Below the pieces are notes generated by a model. It had not been told where the DNA came from. It worked only from the letters and a program-made list of their open reading frames with translations, and did no database searches. A stretch of 64,000 nucleotides of DNA, taken from Halobacillus sp. A5. GTDB lineage: Bacteria > Bacillota > Bacilli > Bacillales > Halobacillaceae. Every line of letters starts with the position of its first letter. Positions within the stretch are counted from its first letter, which is position 1. The position numbers were made by a program, and so were the translations under genes. The stretch lies in the NCBI RefSeq assembly GCF_024189315.1, contig NZ_JAIZEO010000001.1, forward strand, positions 186,001 to 250,000, given 5' to 3'. Below are positions 8,467-19,165 of this stretch, piece after piece.

Positions 8467-10797
8467 TTGTCTGAAAAACATAGTATCAAGCTCCCCCTCC
8501 TTCCTCTTAGAGGTCTTTTAGTGTACCCTTCGATGGTACTGCACCTTGATGTAGGTCGTGATAAATCGGTCAATGCTTTAGAGCAAGCAATGATTGATGA
8601 TAACCAGATTTTTCTCGTTTCCCAAAAAGAAGTAAATATTGATGATCCAACTATTAGTGATATGTATGAAATAGGTACAGTAGCTCGCGTAAAGCAAATG
8701 GTAAAGCTTCCGAATGGAACGAACCGCGTGCTCGTGGAAGGACTTTATCGTGCGAGTGTTCACCAAATCACTGACGGTGACGAATATTATGAAGCTGAAA
8801 TAACGAAATTAGAGGATGTACATGACGATCGTAATGAAGAAGAAGCGCTGATGCGCACTTTACTCAGCCAGTTCGAGCAATATGTGAAGGTTTCTAAAAA
8901 AGTAAGTAAAGAAACGTATAACACAGTTGCAGATGTAGATTCTCCCGGACACTTAGCTGACTTAATTACTTCTCATCTGCCAATAAAAATTAAAGATAAG
9001 CAAAAGGTTCTTGAAACCTCAGATGTAAAGAAACGTCTTAAGCATTTAATTGAATTAATTGGAAATGAAAGAGACGTTCTTCAAATCGAACAAAAAATTG
9101 GTCAGCGAGTAAAGAAATCAATGGAGAAAACACAAAAAGAATATTACCTGCGGGAACAAATGAAAGCTATTCAGAATGAACTGGGTGATAAAGACGGCAA
9201 AACTGGAGAAGTCAGTGAACTTCGTCAGAAAATTGACGAAGCACAGATGCCCGAACGTGTTCAGAAAGTAGCCGACAAAGAACTCGGCCGTTACGAGAAA
9301 GTTCCGCAAAGCTCTGCTGAGAGTTCTGTGATCCGTAATTATATTGAATGGCTCGTCTCTCTGCCGTGGTCGCAGGAGACAGAAGACAACTTAGATGTTA
9401 ATCACGCGGAGACTATTCTTGACGAAGATCATTATGGATTAGAGAAAGTGAAAGAGCGTGTTCTTGAATACTTAGCTGTCCAGCAGCTCACTCAGTCTAT
9501 TAAGGGTCCTATACTATGTCTAGTCGGGCCGCCTGGTGTTGGTAAAACATCTCTGGCAAAATCCATAGCCCGGGCCATAAATCGTAAGTTTGTCCGCATT
9601 TCTCTGGGCGGCGTACGCGATGAGGCTGAAATCCGCGGTCATAGAAGAACGTACATTGGAGCTATGCCTGGCCGTATTATCCAGGGAATGAAGCGGGCAG
9701 AAACGATTAATCCTGTTTTCCTGCTTGATGAAATCGATAAGATGGCGAGCGATTTCCGCGGCGATCCGTCCTCCGCTATGCTGGAAGTGTTAGATCCTGA
9801 ACAAAACAGTACATTTAGTGACCATTTTATCGAAGAGCATTATGATTTATCGAATGTGATGTTTGTTGCTACAGCTAATACGATGACTTCTATTCCGGGA
9901 CCGCTCCTAGACCGTATGGAAGTGATCTCGATCGCTGGGTACACAGAGGTAGAGAAGCTCCATATTGCTAAAGAACATTTACTGCCTAAACAAGTTAAAG
10001 AGAATGGCTTAACGAAAAGCAAGGTCCAATTTAAAGATGAAGCTTTACTTAAATTAATTCGTATGTATACCCGTGAAGCGGGAGTTCGTAATTTAGAACG
10101 CGAGTTAGCTGGTGTGTGCAGAAAAGCTGCAAAGATTATCGTATCGGGCCAAAAGAAGAGGGTAGTAGTGACAGAGAAGCAGCTGGAAGAGCTTCTTGGA
10201 CGGCCTAAGTTCCGTTATGGTCAAGCCGAACTGGAGGATCAGGTCGGAGCAGCAACAGGTTTAGCGTATACATCTGCAGGCGGGGATACACTATCTATCG
10301 AAGTTTCTGTTTATCCCGGGAAAGGTAATTTAACGTTGACCGGTAAGCTAGGCGATGTAATGAAGGAGTCAGCACAGGCTGCCTTTAGTTATATTCGTTC
10401 GAGGTCTGATGATCTAAAGATCGACCGTGATTTTGGAGAGAAAAATGACATCCATATTCACGTACCGGAAGGGGCCACACCGAAAGACGGTCCTTCAGCA
10501 GGAATCACAATGGCCACCGCACTAGTATCAGCTTTAACAGGCAGAGCTGTTAAGAAGGAAGTAGGCATGACCGGAGAAATTACACTACGAGGTCGTGTAC
10601 TCCCTATTGGAGGCTTAAAAGAGAAATCATTAAGCGCTCACCGGGCCGGTCTGACAAAGATCATCATTCCCTCTGACAATGAAAAGGATTTAGAGGATAT
10701 TCCAGAAAGTGTGCGTGAAGGTCTTACTTTTATTCCTGTAAAACATTTAGATGAGGTGCTTGATCAAGCATTAACGGAGAGTAGTTATGAAGGTTAA
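8467..10797 (+). CDS. lonA: ATP-dependent protease Lon
   Basis: Soluble homo-oligomeric AAA+ serine protease that degrades misfolded and regulatory proteins. The N-terminal LON substrate domain begins [16 protein letters not shown]. The AAA module has Walker [10 protein letters not shown] and Walker [11 protein letters not shown]. The C-terminal protease domain carries the catalytic serine in KDGPSAGIT and a downstream lysine for a Ser-Lys dyad. The start taken is TTG at 8467, six bases after GGAGGTG; a TTG at 8452 overlaps that ribosome-binding site. The 3' end overlaps ysxC by 11 bases. Confidence 0.96.
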   Translation: MSEKHSIKLPLLPLRGLLVYPSMVLHLDVGRDKSVNALEQAMIDDNQIFLVSQKEVNIDDPTISDMYEIGTVARVKQMVKLPNGTNRVLVEGLYRASVHQITDGDEYYEAEITKLEDVHDDRNEEEALMRTLLSQFEQYVKVSKKVSKETYNTVADVDSPGHLADLITSHLPIKIKDKQKVLETSDVKKRLKHLIELIGNERDVLQIEQKIGQRVKKSMEKTQKEYYLREQMKAIQNELGDKDGKTGEVSELRQKIDEAQMPERVQKVADKELGRYEKVPQSSAESSVIRNYIEWLVSLPWSQETEDNLDVNHAETILDEDHYGLEKVKERVLEYLAVQQLTQSIKGPILCLVGPPGVGKTSLAKSIARAINRKFVRISLGGVRDEAEIRGHRRTYIGAMPGRIIQGMKRAETINPVFLLDEIDKMASDFRGDPSSAMLEVLDPEQNSTFSDHFIEEHYDLSNVMFVATANTMTSIPGPLLDRMEVISIAGYTEVEKLHIAKEHLLPKQVKENGLTKSKVQFKDEALLKLIRMYTREAGVRNLERELAGVCRKAAKIIVSGQKKRVVVTEKQLEELLGRPKFRYGQAELEDQVGAATGLAYTSAGGDTLSIEVSVYPGKGNLTLTGKLGDVMKESAQAAFSYIRSRSDDLKIDRDFGEKNDIHIHVPEGATPKDGPSAGITMATALVSALTGRAVKKEVGMTGEITLRGRVLPIGGLKEKSLSAHRAGLTKIIIPSDNEKDLEDIPESVREGLTFIPVKHLDEVLDQALTESSYEG

Positions 10798-11374
10798 CCA
10801 TGCAGAAATAATTATTAGTGCAGCTAGTAAGAAACAATATCCAAATGAACCATTACCTGAAATTGCACTGGCAGGCCGGTCAAATGTAGGAAAGTCATCA
10901 TTTATAAATAAAATGATCCAGCGTAAGAATTTAGCAAGAACTTCTTCAAAGCCAGGAAAAACGCAGACTTTAAACTTTTACAGGATTAATGAAAGGTTTC
11001 ATTTTGTGGATGTTCCAGGATACGGTTATGCTAAAGTCTCAAAGAAAGAACGTGCCAAATGGGGCCGGATGATGGAGGAATACTTCGCTGAGCGTGAACA
11101 ATTGCGTGCAATAGCTCTAGTGGTAGATGTCCGTCACAAACCTACAGAGGATGACTGTATGATGTATGATTTTCTTAAGCATTTCGAGCTGCCTGTAATG
11201 GTGATTGCAACAAAGCTTGATAAGATTAAAAAAGGCCAGCGGAATAAACAGCTCCACATGGTCTCCTCCACTCTTAACATGGATGAAGAAGATCCATTAA
11301 TTCCTTTTTCCTCTGAAACAGGTGAAGGAAAAGACACTGCATGGAGAGCGATGCTGTCGTATCTGCAGTTATAA
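10787..11374 (+). CDS. ysxC: Ribosome biogenesis GTP-binding protein YsxC/EngB
   Basis: Essential TRAFAC GTPase needed for assembly of the 50S subunit. The 195-residue protein shows G1 GRSNVGKS, G2 region SKPGKTQT, G3 DVPGYG and G4 TKLDK in order. It starts inside the 3' end of lonA (11-base overlap), so translation is probably coupled. This lon-ysxC pairing is conserved in Bacillus. A terminator follows directly. Confidence 0.96.
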   Translation: MKVNHAEIIISAASKKQYPNEPLPEIALAGRSNVGKSSFINKMIQRKNLARTSSKPGKTQTLNFYRINERFHFVDVPGYGYAKVSKKERAKWGRMMEEYFAEREQLRAIALVVDVRHKPTEDDCMMYDFLKHFELPVMVIATKLDKIKKGQRNKQLHMVSSTLNMDEEDPLIPFSSETGEGKDTAWRAMLSYLQL

Positions 11375-11376
11375 CC

Positions 11377-11406
11377 GGCACCACTCCTATTAGGGGTGGT
11401 GCTTTT
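11377..11406 (+). terminator. Terminator of lonA-ysxC
   Basis: GCACCACTCC pairs with GGGGTGGTGC around TATTA, followed by four T. Confidence 0.85.
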
Positions 11407-11427
11407 AAGTAAGAGGGTGGTTTAATA

Positions 11428-11822
11428 ATGAATAAGAAGATGATAGAGGTAAAGAACGCATTAGTCCTCTTAAATAAAGCAGGGTTAAAAGAAAAGGCCT
11501 GCGAATATCCCTCCAAGCTTTCAGGAGGCCAGCTGCAGCGGGTGGCTATTGCAAGAGCACTCGCTATGAACCCTGCAATTATGCTTTTTGATGAACCGAC
11601 TTCTGCGTTGGATCCTGAGCTTGTAGGTGAAGTCCTTCACACCATTAAACACTTGCCGGAGAAGGAATGACAATGGTGTTTGTATTTCATGAAATGGGCT
11701 TTGCGAGAGAAGTGGCAGATCGTGTAGTCTATATGCATGAAGGAAGAATAGTTGAAGAAGGAACATTTGAAGAGTTGTTTGGAAACCCTAAGCCGGAGCG
11801 GACAAAAAAATTTATAAACTAA
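11428..11822 (+). pseudogene. Broken polar amino acid ABC transporter ATPase
   Basis: Reads as the C-terminal two-thirds of a GlnQ-type ATPase: signature [19 protein letters not shown], Walker [15 protein letters not shown], then after a frame change [21 protein letters not shown] and the usual NPKPERTKKF end. The Walker A half, about 120 residues, is missing at the 5' end. The frame breaks near 11667, where one lost base turns the expected GGA-ATG into GAA-TGA. No permease or binding-protein gene is nearby. It is a relic and not functional as an ATPase. Confidence 0.9.
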
Positions 11823-11826
11823 AAAA

Positions 11827-11859
11827 CCACAGCCTGTCATGCCGGCTGTGGATTTTCTT
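11827..11859. terminator. Bidirectional terminator
   Basis: CCACAGCC pairs with GGCTGTGG. T-rich tails are present in both directions: ATTTTCTT on plus, six T on minus. It serves the pseudogene and the converging membrane protein gene. Confidence 0.8.
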
Positions 11860-12340
11860 ATGTGCGTTTTTTTAATAAAATTATGCCTACCACCACAAGT
11901 ACTACAGGCCAGAATCGTTCAATCCACTCTATGAATATGTAAATAACGCTAAACCAGCCCGGGTTCGCAGTTGAAAAAAGCCCAAACCCGGACAAACCGA
12001 GCAGCACTATAGCTGTCAGGAGTCCTGATTTTGTTTTTGCATATTTAAAAAGGAAAGCAACTCCGACGATTAGGGTGAAGATTGCCCAATGATCAATCCA
12101 AAAGGTAAAGCGATCTTTACCGTGAAAATGGATGCCGAATCCGAGAAGTATGGTTCCGGGAATGATATTTGAAAAGTCTTTCGTTATGTAACAATGCAGC
12201 AGAAATGCTGTACCAATGATCATCAGTATCGTCGGCCAAGAGTAAAAAGCAGAGAAAAAGGGCATATTTAATTGTTGAAGAAGAAAATATATTCCTAATC
12301 CGATTAGTAAGTAACCGGCAAATATATTTTGTTTTTTCAT
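11858..12340 (-). CDS. ysxD: LiaI/LiaF-like membrane protein (YsxD-like)
   Basis: A 160-residue membrane protein with about five hydrophobic segments and the pattern FAGYLLIGLGIYFLLQQ near the N-terminus and FWPVVLVVVGIILL near the C-terminus, typical of LiaI-LiaF transmembrane modules. There is an AGGAGG ribosome-binding site seven bases before the ATG. It lies between ysxC and hemA, where B. subtilis has ysxD. Role unknown; related modules sense envelope stress. Confidence 0.7.
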   Translation of the reverse strand: MKKQNIFAGYLLIGLGIYFLLQQLNMPFFSAFYSWPTILMIIGTAFLLHCYITKDFSNIIPGTILLGFGIHFHGKDRFTFWIDHWAIFTLIVGVAFLFKYAKTKSGLLTAIVLLGLSGFGLFSTANPGWFSVIYIFIEWIERFWPVVLVVVGIILLKKRT

Positions 12341-12421
12341 TATAAATCCTCCTGAACGTACATACTTGAATTGCCTGTCTTGCGCAATTCGTCGTGATTT
12401 GATATATTACAGATGGGTTAT

Positions 12422-12460
12422 AAATTAGACTCGTTCTAATTTAAAAATAATTTAATTATT
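12422..12460. promoter_or_regulatory. Two inverted repeats upstream of hemA
   Basis: AAATTAGA (12422-12429) with TCTAATTT (12435-12442), and AATAATT (12446-12452) with AATTATT (12454-12460), a 7-1-7 arrangement. PerR regulates hemA in B. subtilis through 7-1-7 boxes (TTATAAT-N-ATTATAA), but neither repeat is a close match. They sit between hemA and the divergent membrane protein gene and could serve either. Confidence 0.35.
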
Positions 12461-12524
12461 AACTGAAGAAACATGCTAAATATATCCTAACATAGGGATT
12501 TCAAAATCTGTTCATATTTTTCTC

Positions 12525-12552
12525 TTAGAATAATGATGTCTCATGTTATAAT
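12525..12552 (+). promoter_or_regulatory. Probable hem operon promoter
   Basis: TATAAT at 12547-12552 with a weak TTAGAA 16 bases upstream. It lies 49 bases before the hemA start. Confidence 0.5.
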
Positions 12553-12600
12553 GATTGATATGTGATTGGATAGGAACGTTTTAGATAGGGGGGGATGGAA

Positions 12601-13968
12601 ATGCATATATTAACAATCGGCCTAAACTTTAAAACAGCCCCTGTGGAAATTCGAGAAAAGCTTACATTCTCTGAAGAAAACCTCCAGGAAGCAATGCAGC
12701 AGCTAAACAAGCAGAAGAGCCTCCTTGAGAATGTAATCCTCTCTACCTGCAATCGTACGGAAATATACGCAGTAGTAGACCAGCTTCACACCGGACGTTA
12801 TTATATTAAACAGTTTTTAGCAGACTGGTTCAATATGGATAAAGAAGACTTCTCTCCATTTCTATCTGTTTATGAAGCGGATGGGGCAATTGAACATCTA
12901 TTCCGCGTGACGTCAGGTCTTGATTCCATGGTGCTCGGTGAAACACAGATTTTAGGACAAGTTAAGCAAGTTTTTCAACTGGCACAGCAGGCAGGCACAA
13001 CAGGAACGATTTTTAATCAGCTGTTCAAGCAGGCGGTAACAATGGCTAAAAAAGCTCATAAAGACACTGGGATTGGTGAGAATGCAGTATCAGTAAGTTA
13101 TGCTGCTGTAGAATTAGCCCGCAAGATTTTTGGGGATTTAGTCCATAAACATATTGTTATTATTGGTGCAGGTAAAATGGGCGAACTTGCAGCTAAGAAT
13201 CTGCATGGCTCCGGTGTCAAAAAAGTAACAGTCATGAACCGTACGCTTGCTAAAGCAGAGGTTGTATCAAAACAATTTAATGGACAAGCTGCTACCATGG
13301 ATCATCTTGAAGAGGTCTTAAAGGATGCTGACATCGTCATCAGCTCTACAGGTGCAAACGAATACGTCCTTACAAAAGATCAAATGGAGCCTATTCATAA
13401 AAGCCGTAAAGGTAAGCCGCTTTTCTTTGTGGATATTGCTGTTCCAAGGGATCTTGACCCCGCCATGGAAAACCTGGACAGCGTGTTTTTATATGATATT
13501 GATGATTTACAGGGAATCGTAGATGCCAATCTGGCTGTTCGAAAGCAGGCGGCTGAAGAAATCGGCTTAGTAATTGAAGCCGAAATTGTAGAATTTAAAG
13601 AATGGCTTCAAACCATTGGGGTTGTGCCGGTTATCTCTGCTTTACGTGCTAAAGCATTAGGCATTCAAGCTGAAACGATGGAAAGCATTGAGAGAAAAAT
13701 GCCAGAGTTGTCTGAGCGTGAAAAGAAAGTATTGCGTAAGCACACTAAGAGTATTATTAATCAAATGCTCAAGGATCCTATTCTTCAAGCTAAAGAACTG
13801 AGTGCAAAGCCTGAAGCAGAAGAATCTCTACGCTTATTCACTCAGATATTTGGAATTGAGGAAGAAGTGGAAAAGGAGCTTTTAGAGCAGGAGAAAAAAA
13901 ACGCAGCCCCCTCAAATGAAGAAGGAACGATCCCCTTTCCCACACTTAGTAAGATTGTGAATTCTTAA
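12601..13968 (+). CDS. hemA: Glutamyl-tRNA reductase
   Basis: Reduces glutamyl-tRNA(Glu) with NADPH to glutamate-1-semialdehyde, the committed step of heme synthesis. The catalytic cysteine is in [11 protein letters not shown], the substrate region is [23 protein letters not shown], and the NADPH-binding loop is [12 protein letters not shown]. The C-terminal helical dimerisation domain ends near residue 455. The start chosen is the ATG at 12601, six bases after a run of G, giving [20 protein letters not shown]; an ATG six bases upstream has no spacing. It is first of a six-gene operon. Confidence 0.97.
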   Translation: MHILTIGLNFKTAPVEIREKLTFSEENLQEAMQQLNKQKSLLENVILSTCNRTEIYAVVDQLHTGRYYIKQFLADWFNMDKEDFSPFLSVYEADGAIEHLFRVTSGLDSMVLGETQILGQVKQVFQLAQQAGTTGTIFNQLFKQAVTMAKKAHKDTGIGENAVSVSYAAVELARKIFGDLVHKHIVIIGAGKMGELAAKNLHGSGVKKVTVMNRTLAKAEVVSKQFNGQAATMDHLEEVLKDADIVISSTGANEYVLTKDQMEPIHKSRKGKPLFFVDIAVPRDLDPAMENLDSVFLYDIDDLQGIVDANLAVRKQAAEEIGLVIEAEIVEFKEWLQTIGVVPVISALRAKALGIQAETMESIERKMPELSEREKKVLRKHTKSIINQMLKDPILQAKELSAKPEAEESLRLFTQIFGIEEEVEKELLEQEKKNAAPSNEEGTIPFPTLSKIVNS

Positions 13969-13982
13969 GGGTGGAGTCAGCC

Positions 13983-14801
13983 ATGTTTGATTTCAAATGG
14001 GTGTACGAATTAGTCCTGCTGCTATATGGTCTTAGTTTAATTGGATATTTTATTGATTTTATTCAAAATAACCGGAAGGCCAATCAAGCTGCCTTCTGGT
14101 TACTTAGTTTGGTCTGGGGGTTACAAACCCTTTTTTTATTAGTACAGGTTTTTATTAACAATAATTTTCCAATCATTAATGTATATGACGGTCTTTACTT
14201 TTATGCATGGATCCTCGTCACCTTTTCATTGATCATAAACAGAATTTTCAAAGTGGATTTTCTAGTGTTTTTTACAAATTTACTTGGATTCTTTGTTATG
14301 TTGATCCATATATCTACCCGTGCACAAAGTGTTCTGGATGATAAAGGGGTCTCATTAGTACATGAAATGCTCGTCGTCCATATTACACTTGCCTTGATTT
14401 CGTATGGTTTTTTCTCACTGTCTTTTATATTTTCACTCATGTATTTATTACAGTACAGGCTGCTTAAACGTAAAAAGTGGAATGCTAAATTATTCCGCCT
14501 GGGGGATCTAACCAGGCTTGACTTCTTCTCCTATGTAGCTGTCATTCTGGGAGTGCCTCTTCTGTTAATTGGTCTGATTCTCGGAGTAACCTGGGCGTAT
14601 GCTTCAGAAGAAACGTTTTACTGGTATGATTCAAAAACGTTAGGTTCCATATTGGTGCTCCTCGTCTACGGAGTTTATTTATTCTTGAGAGTAGTTAAAG
14701 GATACCAGGGTAGAGCCATTTCTATTTTCAATAGTGCAGCCTTTCTATTTCTGCTCATTAACTTCTTTCTATTTGGCTCAATATCAAACTTTCATTTTTA
14801 A
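13983..14801 (+). CDS. hemX: HemX membrane protein (cytochrome c assembly-like)
   Basis: About eight membrane segments over 272 residues, with the CcmC/CcsA-like features YDGLYFYAWILV, VHITLALISYGFFSLSFIFS and GVTWAYA. In B. subtilis HemX lowers the amount of HemA, and the gene holds the same place here. The start is the ATG at 13983 behind AAGGGTGGAG; the GTG at 13971 is part of that ribosome-binding site. The gene lies between hemA and hemC. Confidence 0.93.
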   Translation: MFDFKWVYELVLLLYGLSLIGYFIDFIQNNRKANQAAFWLLSLVWGLQTLFLLVQVFINNNFPIINVYDGLYFYAWILVTFSLIINRIFKVDFLVFFTNLLGFFVMLIHISTRAQSVLDDKGVSLVHEMLVVHITLALISYGFFSLSFIFSLMYLLQYRLLKRKKWNAKLFRLGDLTRLDFFSYVAVILGVPLLLIGLILGVTWAYASEETFYWYDSKTLGSILVLLVYGVYLFLRVVKGYQGRAISIFNSAAFLFLLINFFLFGSISNFHF

Positions 14802-14818
14802 CTTGAGGAGGTCTTCGT

Positions 14819-15748
14819 GTGCGTAAGATCGTCATTGGTTCACGTAAAAGTAACTTAGCAATAACTCAGACAGAATGGGTGATCGATCAATTAAAAAAAG
14901 TAGATCCATCCTATGAATTTGAAATTAAACGAATTTCTACGAAGGGAGACCGTATCGTAGATGTTCAGCTTTCTAAAGTAGGTGGAAAAGGCTTATTTAT
15001 TAAAGAAATTGAACAGGCTATGTATGATGAAGAAATCGATATGGCCGTGCATAGTATGAAGGATATGCCCGCTGTTGTAGCTGAAGGCTTAATGGTGGCT
15101 TCTGTCCCTGTACGGGAAGATCATAGGGATGCTTTCATATCAAATGGCCACATAGGGTTAAAGGACCTGCCTGAAGGCGCTGTTGTTGGTACAAGCAGCC
15201 TTCGGAGAGGTGCACAAATTAAAGCGTTTCGACCTGAACTTGAAATTCAATGGATCCGGGGCAATATTGATACTAGGCTTCGTAAATTGAAAGAAGAGGA
15301 TTTTGATGCCATCATTTTAGCGGCAGCCGGATTAAAAAGGATGGGCTGGAGTGATGAACTTGTGACTGAATATTTAGAGCCGGAGGTTTGTGTGCCAGCT
15401 GTAGGACAAGGAGCGCTGGCCATTCAATGCCGTAAAGAAGATAAGGAATTAGTAGATTATTTACGAAAAATAAACGACCCTTATACAGATGTAACTGTGG
15501 CAGCTGAAAGGAAGTTTCTTCATGATTTAAATGGAGGCTGTCAAGTGCCAATTGGCGGTTATGCTACTCAAAAAGGTGATGAAATTACGCTTACTGCTCT
15601 TGTTGGGAAGCCTGATGGCTCAACAATACTTCATGAAACCGTTAAAGGAAACGACCCGATTGCTGTCGGAAAAGAAGCAGCGGACCTTCTTAAAAAACAA
15701 GGTGCTGTAGAAATTGTTGATAAGGCTAAAGAGGAGTATGAGCAGTAA
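14819..15748 (+). CDS. hemC: Porphobilinogen deaminase (hydroxymethylbilane synthase)
   Basis: Joins four porphobilinogens to hydroxymethylbilane. The 309-residue protein has [12 protein letters not shown] at the N-terminus, the HSMKDMP substrate loop, [10 protein letters not shown] and [11 protein letters not shown] arginine-rich sites, and the dipyrromethane cofactor cysteine in [10 protein letters not shown]. The start is GTG behind GAGGAG. The stop overlaps the hemD start by one base (TAATG). Confidence 0.97.
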   Translation: MRKIVIGSRKSNLAITQTEWVIDQLKKVDPSYEFEIKRISTKGDRIVDVQLSKVGGKGLFIKEIEQAMYDEEIDMAVHSMKDMPAVVAEGLMVASVPVREDHRDAFISNGHIGLKDLPEGAVVGTSSLRRGAQIKAFRPELEIQWIRGNIDTRLRKLKEEDFDAIILAAAGLKRMGWSDELVTEYLEPEVCVPAVGQGALAIQCRKEDKELVDYLRKINDPYTDVTVAAERKFLHDLNGGCQVPIGGYATQKGDEITLTALVGKPDGSTILHETVKGNDPIAVGKEAADLLKKQGAVEIVDKAKEEYEQ

Positions 15749-16509
15749 TGAAACCGTTAGAAGGCAGGAAGGTCCTGGTTACAAGACCTTTCTCTCAAGC
15801 GGATGTCATGATTAATCTTTTCGAAAAAGCAGGAGCAGCCATCCTTCACGAGCCACTCATAGAATTTCGTATCCATGAATCTAAACAAAATCCGCGTATT
15901 TTATCAGAACTTCACGACTTTAACTGGGTGTTTTTTACAAGCTCCAATGGCGTGAAGTTTTTTTTCGAGTGGTTACAACGTATTGGAAGGCCGGTGCCTC
16001 GTCATATTAAGGTTGCAGTGGTAGGCAGAAATACCAAACAGACAGCGGAAGAAATGGGTGTGAATGTTCACTTTTGTCCGACTACATATGATGCTGAGCA
16101 TATGGCAGAAGAGTTTTTCGTTTATCATAAGGAACCAGGGGCCGTGCTCTATGTACGTGGAGACAGGTCACGTGAAACCTTGTTAGAAATATTGACGGAA
16201 AAGGGCATTCTTTTTCAATCCCTGACCGTGTATGATACTCTACTAATAAAAGAGTCGGAAGTCATCAGCAGAGAGCTTCCGTCTTTAGACGCGCTTACGT
16301 TTACAAGTCCCTCGACGATCGAGGCTTTTTTGGAAATAACCAGAAAGAGTAACGAGCTTGCTTTAGATATTCCCTGTTTCTGTATAGGTGCTACAACTGC
16401 TGAGAAGGCAGAAGCAAAAGGGTTTAACAAGATTTATTATCCATCAACATTCAGCGTAGAAGAAATGGTTCAGCAAATTATTGATTACTTTTCGAAAGAA
16501 GGTTTCTAA
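15748..16509 (+). CDS. hemD: Uroporphyrinogen-III synthase
   Basis: Cyclises hydroxymethylbilane with inversion of ring D. This family is poorly conserved in sequence. At 253 residues, with [15 protein letters not shown] at the start, the [12 protein letters not shown] block and [13 protein letters not shown] near the C-terminal hinge, it fits. It overlaps hemC by one base and ends one base before the hemB start, so the three are likely co-translated. Confidence 0.94.
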   Translation: MKPLEGRKVLVTRPFSQADVMINLFEKAGAAILHEPLIEFRIHESKQNPRILSELHDFNWVFFTSSNGVKFFFEWLQRIGRPVPRHIKVAVVGRNTKQTAEEMGVNVHFCPTTYDAEHMAEEFFVYHKEPGAVLYVRGDRSRETLLEILTEKGILFQSLTVYDTLLIKESEVISRELPSLDALTFTSPSTIEAFLEITRKSNELALDIPCFCIGATTAEKAEAKGFNKIYYPSTFSVEEMVQQIIDYFSKEGF

Positions 16510-16510
16510 A

Positions 16511-17488
16511 ATGAGCGATTTACAATTTAAAAGACACCGCCGTTTGCGCAGAACCGAATCAATGCGGTCTTTAGTACGTGAAACAAAACTTCATAAGGAA
16601 GATTTAATTTATCCTATATTTATTGTAGAAGGGGAAAATATTAAACATTCTGTGAAATCGATGCCTGGCGTTTACCAGGTTTCCTTAGATCACTTGTCTG
16701 CTGAAATGAAAGAATTGGAGAATCTAGGAATACGTTCGGTTATCGTTTTTGGCGTACCAAAGGAGAAGGATGACGTTGGAAGCGAAGCATACCATGCGTC
16801 TGGTATTGTTCAAAAAGCAATTCGTCACATTAAAGAAGCCCATCCTTCTTTAACAGTTGTAGCTGATACCTGCCTATGTCAATATACGGACCATGGTCAC
16901 TGCGGAATCGTTCTTGACGGGGATATTGCAAATGATGACTCTTTAGAATTACTTACAAAAACAGCGGTTAGTCAGGCAGAAGCCGGGGCGGATATCATCG
17001 CTCCCTCCAATATGATGGATGGATTTGTAGCTGCAATTAGACGAGGACTTGATGAGTCTGGGTATGGTCACATTCCTGTAATGTCTTATGCAGTTAAATA
17101 TGCTTCTGCCTTCTATGGTCCTTTTCGTGATGCGGCGCACAGCTCTCCGCAGTTTGGTGACCGTCGTGCTTATCAAATGGACCCGGCCAACCGTATAGAA
17201 GCCATACGTGAAGCAGAATCCGATGTGGGAGAAGGTGCTGATTTTCTCATTGTCAAGCCAGCTTTATCCTATTTGGATATTATGCGTGAAGTGAAAGATC
17301 GGTTTAACCTTCCCCTTGTTGCTTACAATGTAAGCGGTGAATATTCTATGATTAAGGCAGCCGCTGCTAATGGCTGGGTAAATGAGGAAGAAATCGTAAT
17401 GGAAAAACTCACCTCTATGAAAAGGGCAGGCGCCGATTTAATTATTACCTACTTTGCAAAAGACGCAGCTAACTATTTAGATCAGTAA
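16511..17488 (+). CDS. hemB: Delta-aminolevulinic acid dehydratase (porphobilinogen synthase)
   Basis: Condenses two aminolevulinates to porphobilinogen. The zinc cysteine region is [15 protein letters not shown], and the Schiff-base lysines are in [16 protein letters not shown] and [13 protein letters not shown]. The start is the ATG at 16511 ([14 protein letters not shown]), with GAAGG upstream inside the end of hemD; the frame is open further left but that part belongs to hemD. The length of 325 residues is normal. Confidence 0.97.
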   Translation: MSDLQFKRHRRLRRTESMRSLVRETKLHKEDLIYPIFIVEGENIKHSVKSMPGVYQVSLDHLSAEMKELENLGIRSVIVFGVPKEKDDVGSEAYHASGIVQKAIRHIKEAHPSLTVVADTCLCQYTDHGHCGIVLDGDIANDDSLELLTKTAVSQAEAGADIIAPSNMMDGFVAAIRRGLDESGYGHIPVMSYAVKYASAFYGPFRDAAHSSPQFGDRRAYQMDPANRIEAIREAESDVGEGADFLIVKPALSYLDIMREVKDRFNLPLVAYNVSGEYSMIKAAAANGWVNEEEIVMEKLTSMKRAGADLIITYFAKDAANYLDQ

Positions 17489-17503
17489 TAGGAGGGAACG
17501 AAA

Positions 17504-18790
17504 ATGATGAGGAATTTCGAGCGTTCAGTAGAAGCATATAAGAAAGCTGTTGATTTAATGCCCGGCGGAGTGAACTCACCTGTCCGCGCCTTTAAATCAG
17601 TAGATATGGACCCTATTTTTATGGAAAAAGGAAAAGGTTCAAAAATTACGGATATTGATGGAAATGAATATATTGACTACGTATTAAGCTGGGGACCTCT
17701 TATTCTTGGCCACGCAGACGAGCGTGTGGTAAGTGCTCTTACAGAAGCAGCCTCCCTGGGAACAAGTTTTGGAGCACCTACCCTTCTTGAGAATGAATTG
17801 GCGAATCTCGTCATTGACCGTGTTCCATCCATTGAGATGCTCAGAATGGTTAACTCAGGAACAGAAGCAACGATGAGCGCCCTTCGAGTGGCAAGGGGGT
17901 ATACAGGCAGAAATAAGATTTTGAAATTTGAAGGAAATTACCATGGACATGGCGACTCATTGCTTATAAAAGCTGGATCAGGAGTTGCTACGCTGGGTCT
18001 GCCTGATTCCCCTGGTGTGCCGGAATCAATTGCGAAAAACACAATTACCGTACCATACAATGACATGGAGAGCGTGAAATACGTTTTCGAAGAATATGGA
18101 GAAGATTTAGCGGCTGTCATTATAGAACCGGTTTCAGGTAATATGGGCGTCGTGCCTCCTAAAGAGCAATTTCTTAGCGAGCTGCGTCATCTGACTGAAA
18201 GAAATGGTACAGTACTCATTTTTGATGAAGTAATGACTGGTTTTAGAGTAGGTTATCAGTGTGCTCAAGGTCATTTCAATGTGACACCGGATATGACTTG
18301 TTTAGGGAAAGTTATTGGTGGAGGTCTGCCGGTTGGAGCTTATGGCGGCAAGAAGGAAATTATGGAACGGGTCGCCCCGGTTGGAGATATTTATCAGGCT
18401 GGTACACTTTCAGGTAATCCTTTAGCCATGACAGCTGGCTACGAAACCTTAAAAGCCATGGATGAATCGGCTTATACGGAAATCAATAAAAAAGTAGATC
18501 GATTAATAGAGGGCTTTGAAGCTGCAGCTGAAGAGCACCAAGTTCCATTAACGATTAATCGAGCTGGATCTATGGTGGGGATTTTCTTCACCGAAGGACC
18601 TGTCGAAAATTTTGAAATGGCCAATCATTCGGATTTGGAACGTTTTGCTAAATACTACCGAGGCATGATTGAACAGGGCATCTTCCTTCCTCCTTCTCAA
18701 TTTGAAGGACTGTTCTTATCTGTGGCTCATACAGATGAAGATATCGAAAAGACAATTCAAGCTGTAGATGCAGTTTTTAGAACTCTTTAA
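17504..18790 (+). CDS. hemL: Glutamate-1-semialdehyde 2,1-aminomutase
   Basis: PLP enzyme of the aminotransferase III family that converts glutamate-1-semialdehyde to 5-aminolevulinate. The 428-residue protein has [34 protein letters not shown] and the PLP lysine in [18 protein letters not shown]. An AGGAGG lies before the ATG at 17504 (a second ATG follows directly). It is last gene of the hem operon and closed by a strong terminator. Confidence 0.97.
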   Translation: MMRNFERSVEAYKKAVDLMPGGVNSPVRAFKSVDMDPIFMEKGKGSKITDIDGNEYIDYVLSWGPLILGHADERVVSALTEAASLGTSFGAPTLLENELANLVIDRVPSIEMLRMVNSGTEATMSALRVARGYTGRNKILKFEGNYHGHGDSLLIKAGSGVATLGLPDSPGVPESIAKNTITVPYNDMESVKYVFEEYGEDLAAVIIEPVSGNMGVVPPKEQFLSELRHLTERNGTVLIFDEVMTGFRVGYQCAQGHFNVTPDMTCLGKVIGGGLPVGAYGGKKEIMERVAPVGDIYQAGTLSGNPLAMTAGYETLKAMDESAYTEINKKVDRLIEGFEAAAEEHQVPLTINRAGSMVGIFFTEGPVENFEMANHSDLERFAKYYRGMIEQGIFLPPSQFEGLFLSVAHTDEDIEKTIQAVDAVFRTL

Positions 18791-18815
18791 ATAAGAATAA
18801 TATTCAGTGATATTG

Positions 18816-18849
18816 AAAGGCTGCCGGGAACGTTCCGGCAGCCTTTTTA
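18816..18849 (+). terminator. Terminator of the hem operon
   Basis: AGGCTGCCGG pairs with CCGGCAGCCT around GAACGTT, followed by T-rich sequence. Confidence 0.92.
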
Positions 18850-19165
18850 TAGTCTATTCCATTATAGTTGGTACTTTGCGTACAATTTAATGGTTAAAGC
18901 CGATCACCAATACTTAGAGTCCTGCAAACACTCCGAGGCGTGTGGTTTTGGGGAGTGATACGGCTGGTAAAACGGCAGCTGGCCAAAAAGCAAAATGTCT
19001 TTATCATTTGAGAATCAATGAGATTTTAATATTTTCAACAGGCTGAGATAACCTTTGACTATGTCTTTTTATATGAAATCTTATCCTTCTTATGTATATC
19101 AGACAAAGTGATGCATAGAGTGGTAATAGGTGACTTTGTTGATTAACCAGGGAGGGGACGTTGCA
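18850..19165. other. Intergenic region before spoVID
   Basis: No gene seen. CACTCC (18929-18934) can pair with GGAGTG (18952-18957), and a GCTG/CAGC helix follows at 18963-18979, so 18925-18990 may be a structured RNA. I could not match it to a known riboswitch. A sigma-E-like promoter lies at the right end. Confidence 0.4.
19094..19121 (+). promoter_or_regulatory. Possible sigma-E promoter of spoVID
   Basis: GTATAT (19094-19099), 14-base spacer, CATAGAGT (19114-19121). This fits the sigma-E spacing and the -10 core CATA; the -35 is imperfect. Confidence 0.4.
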
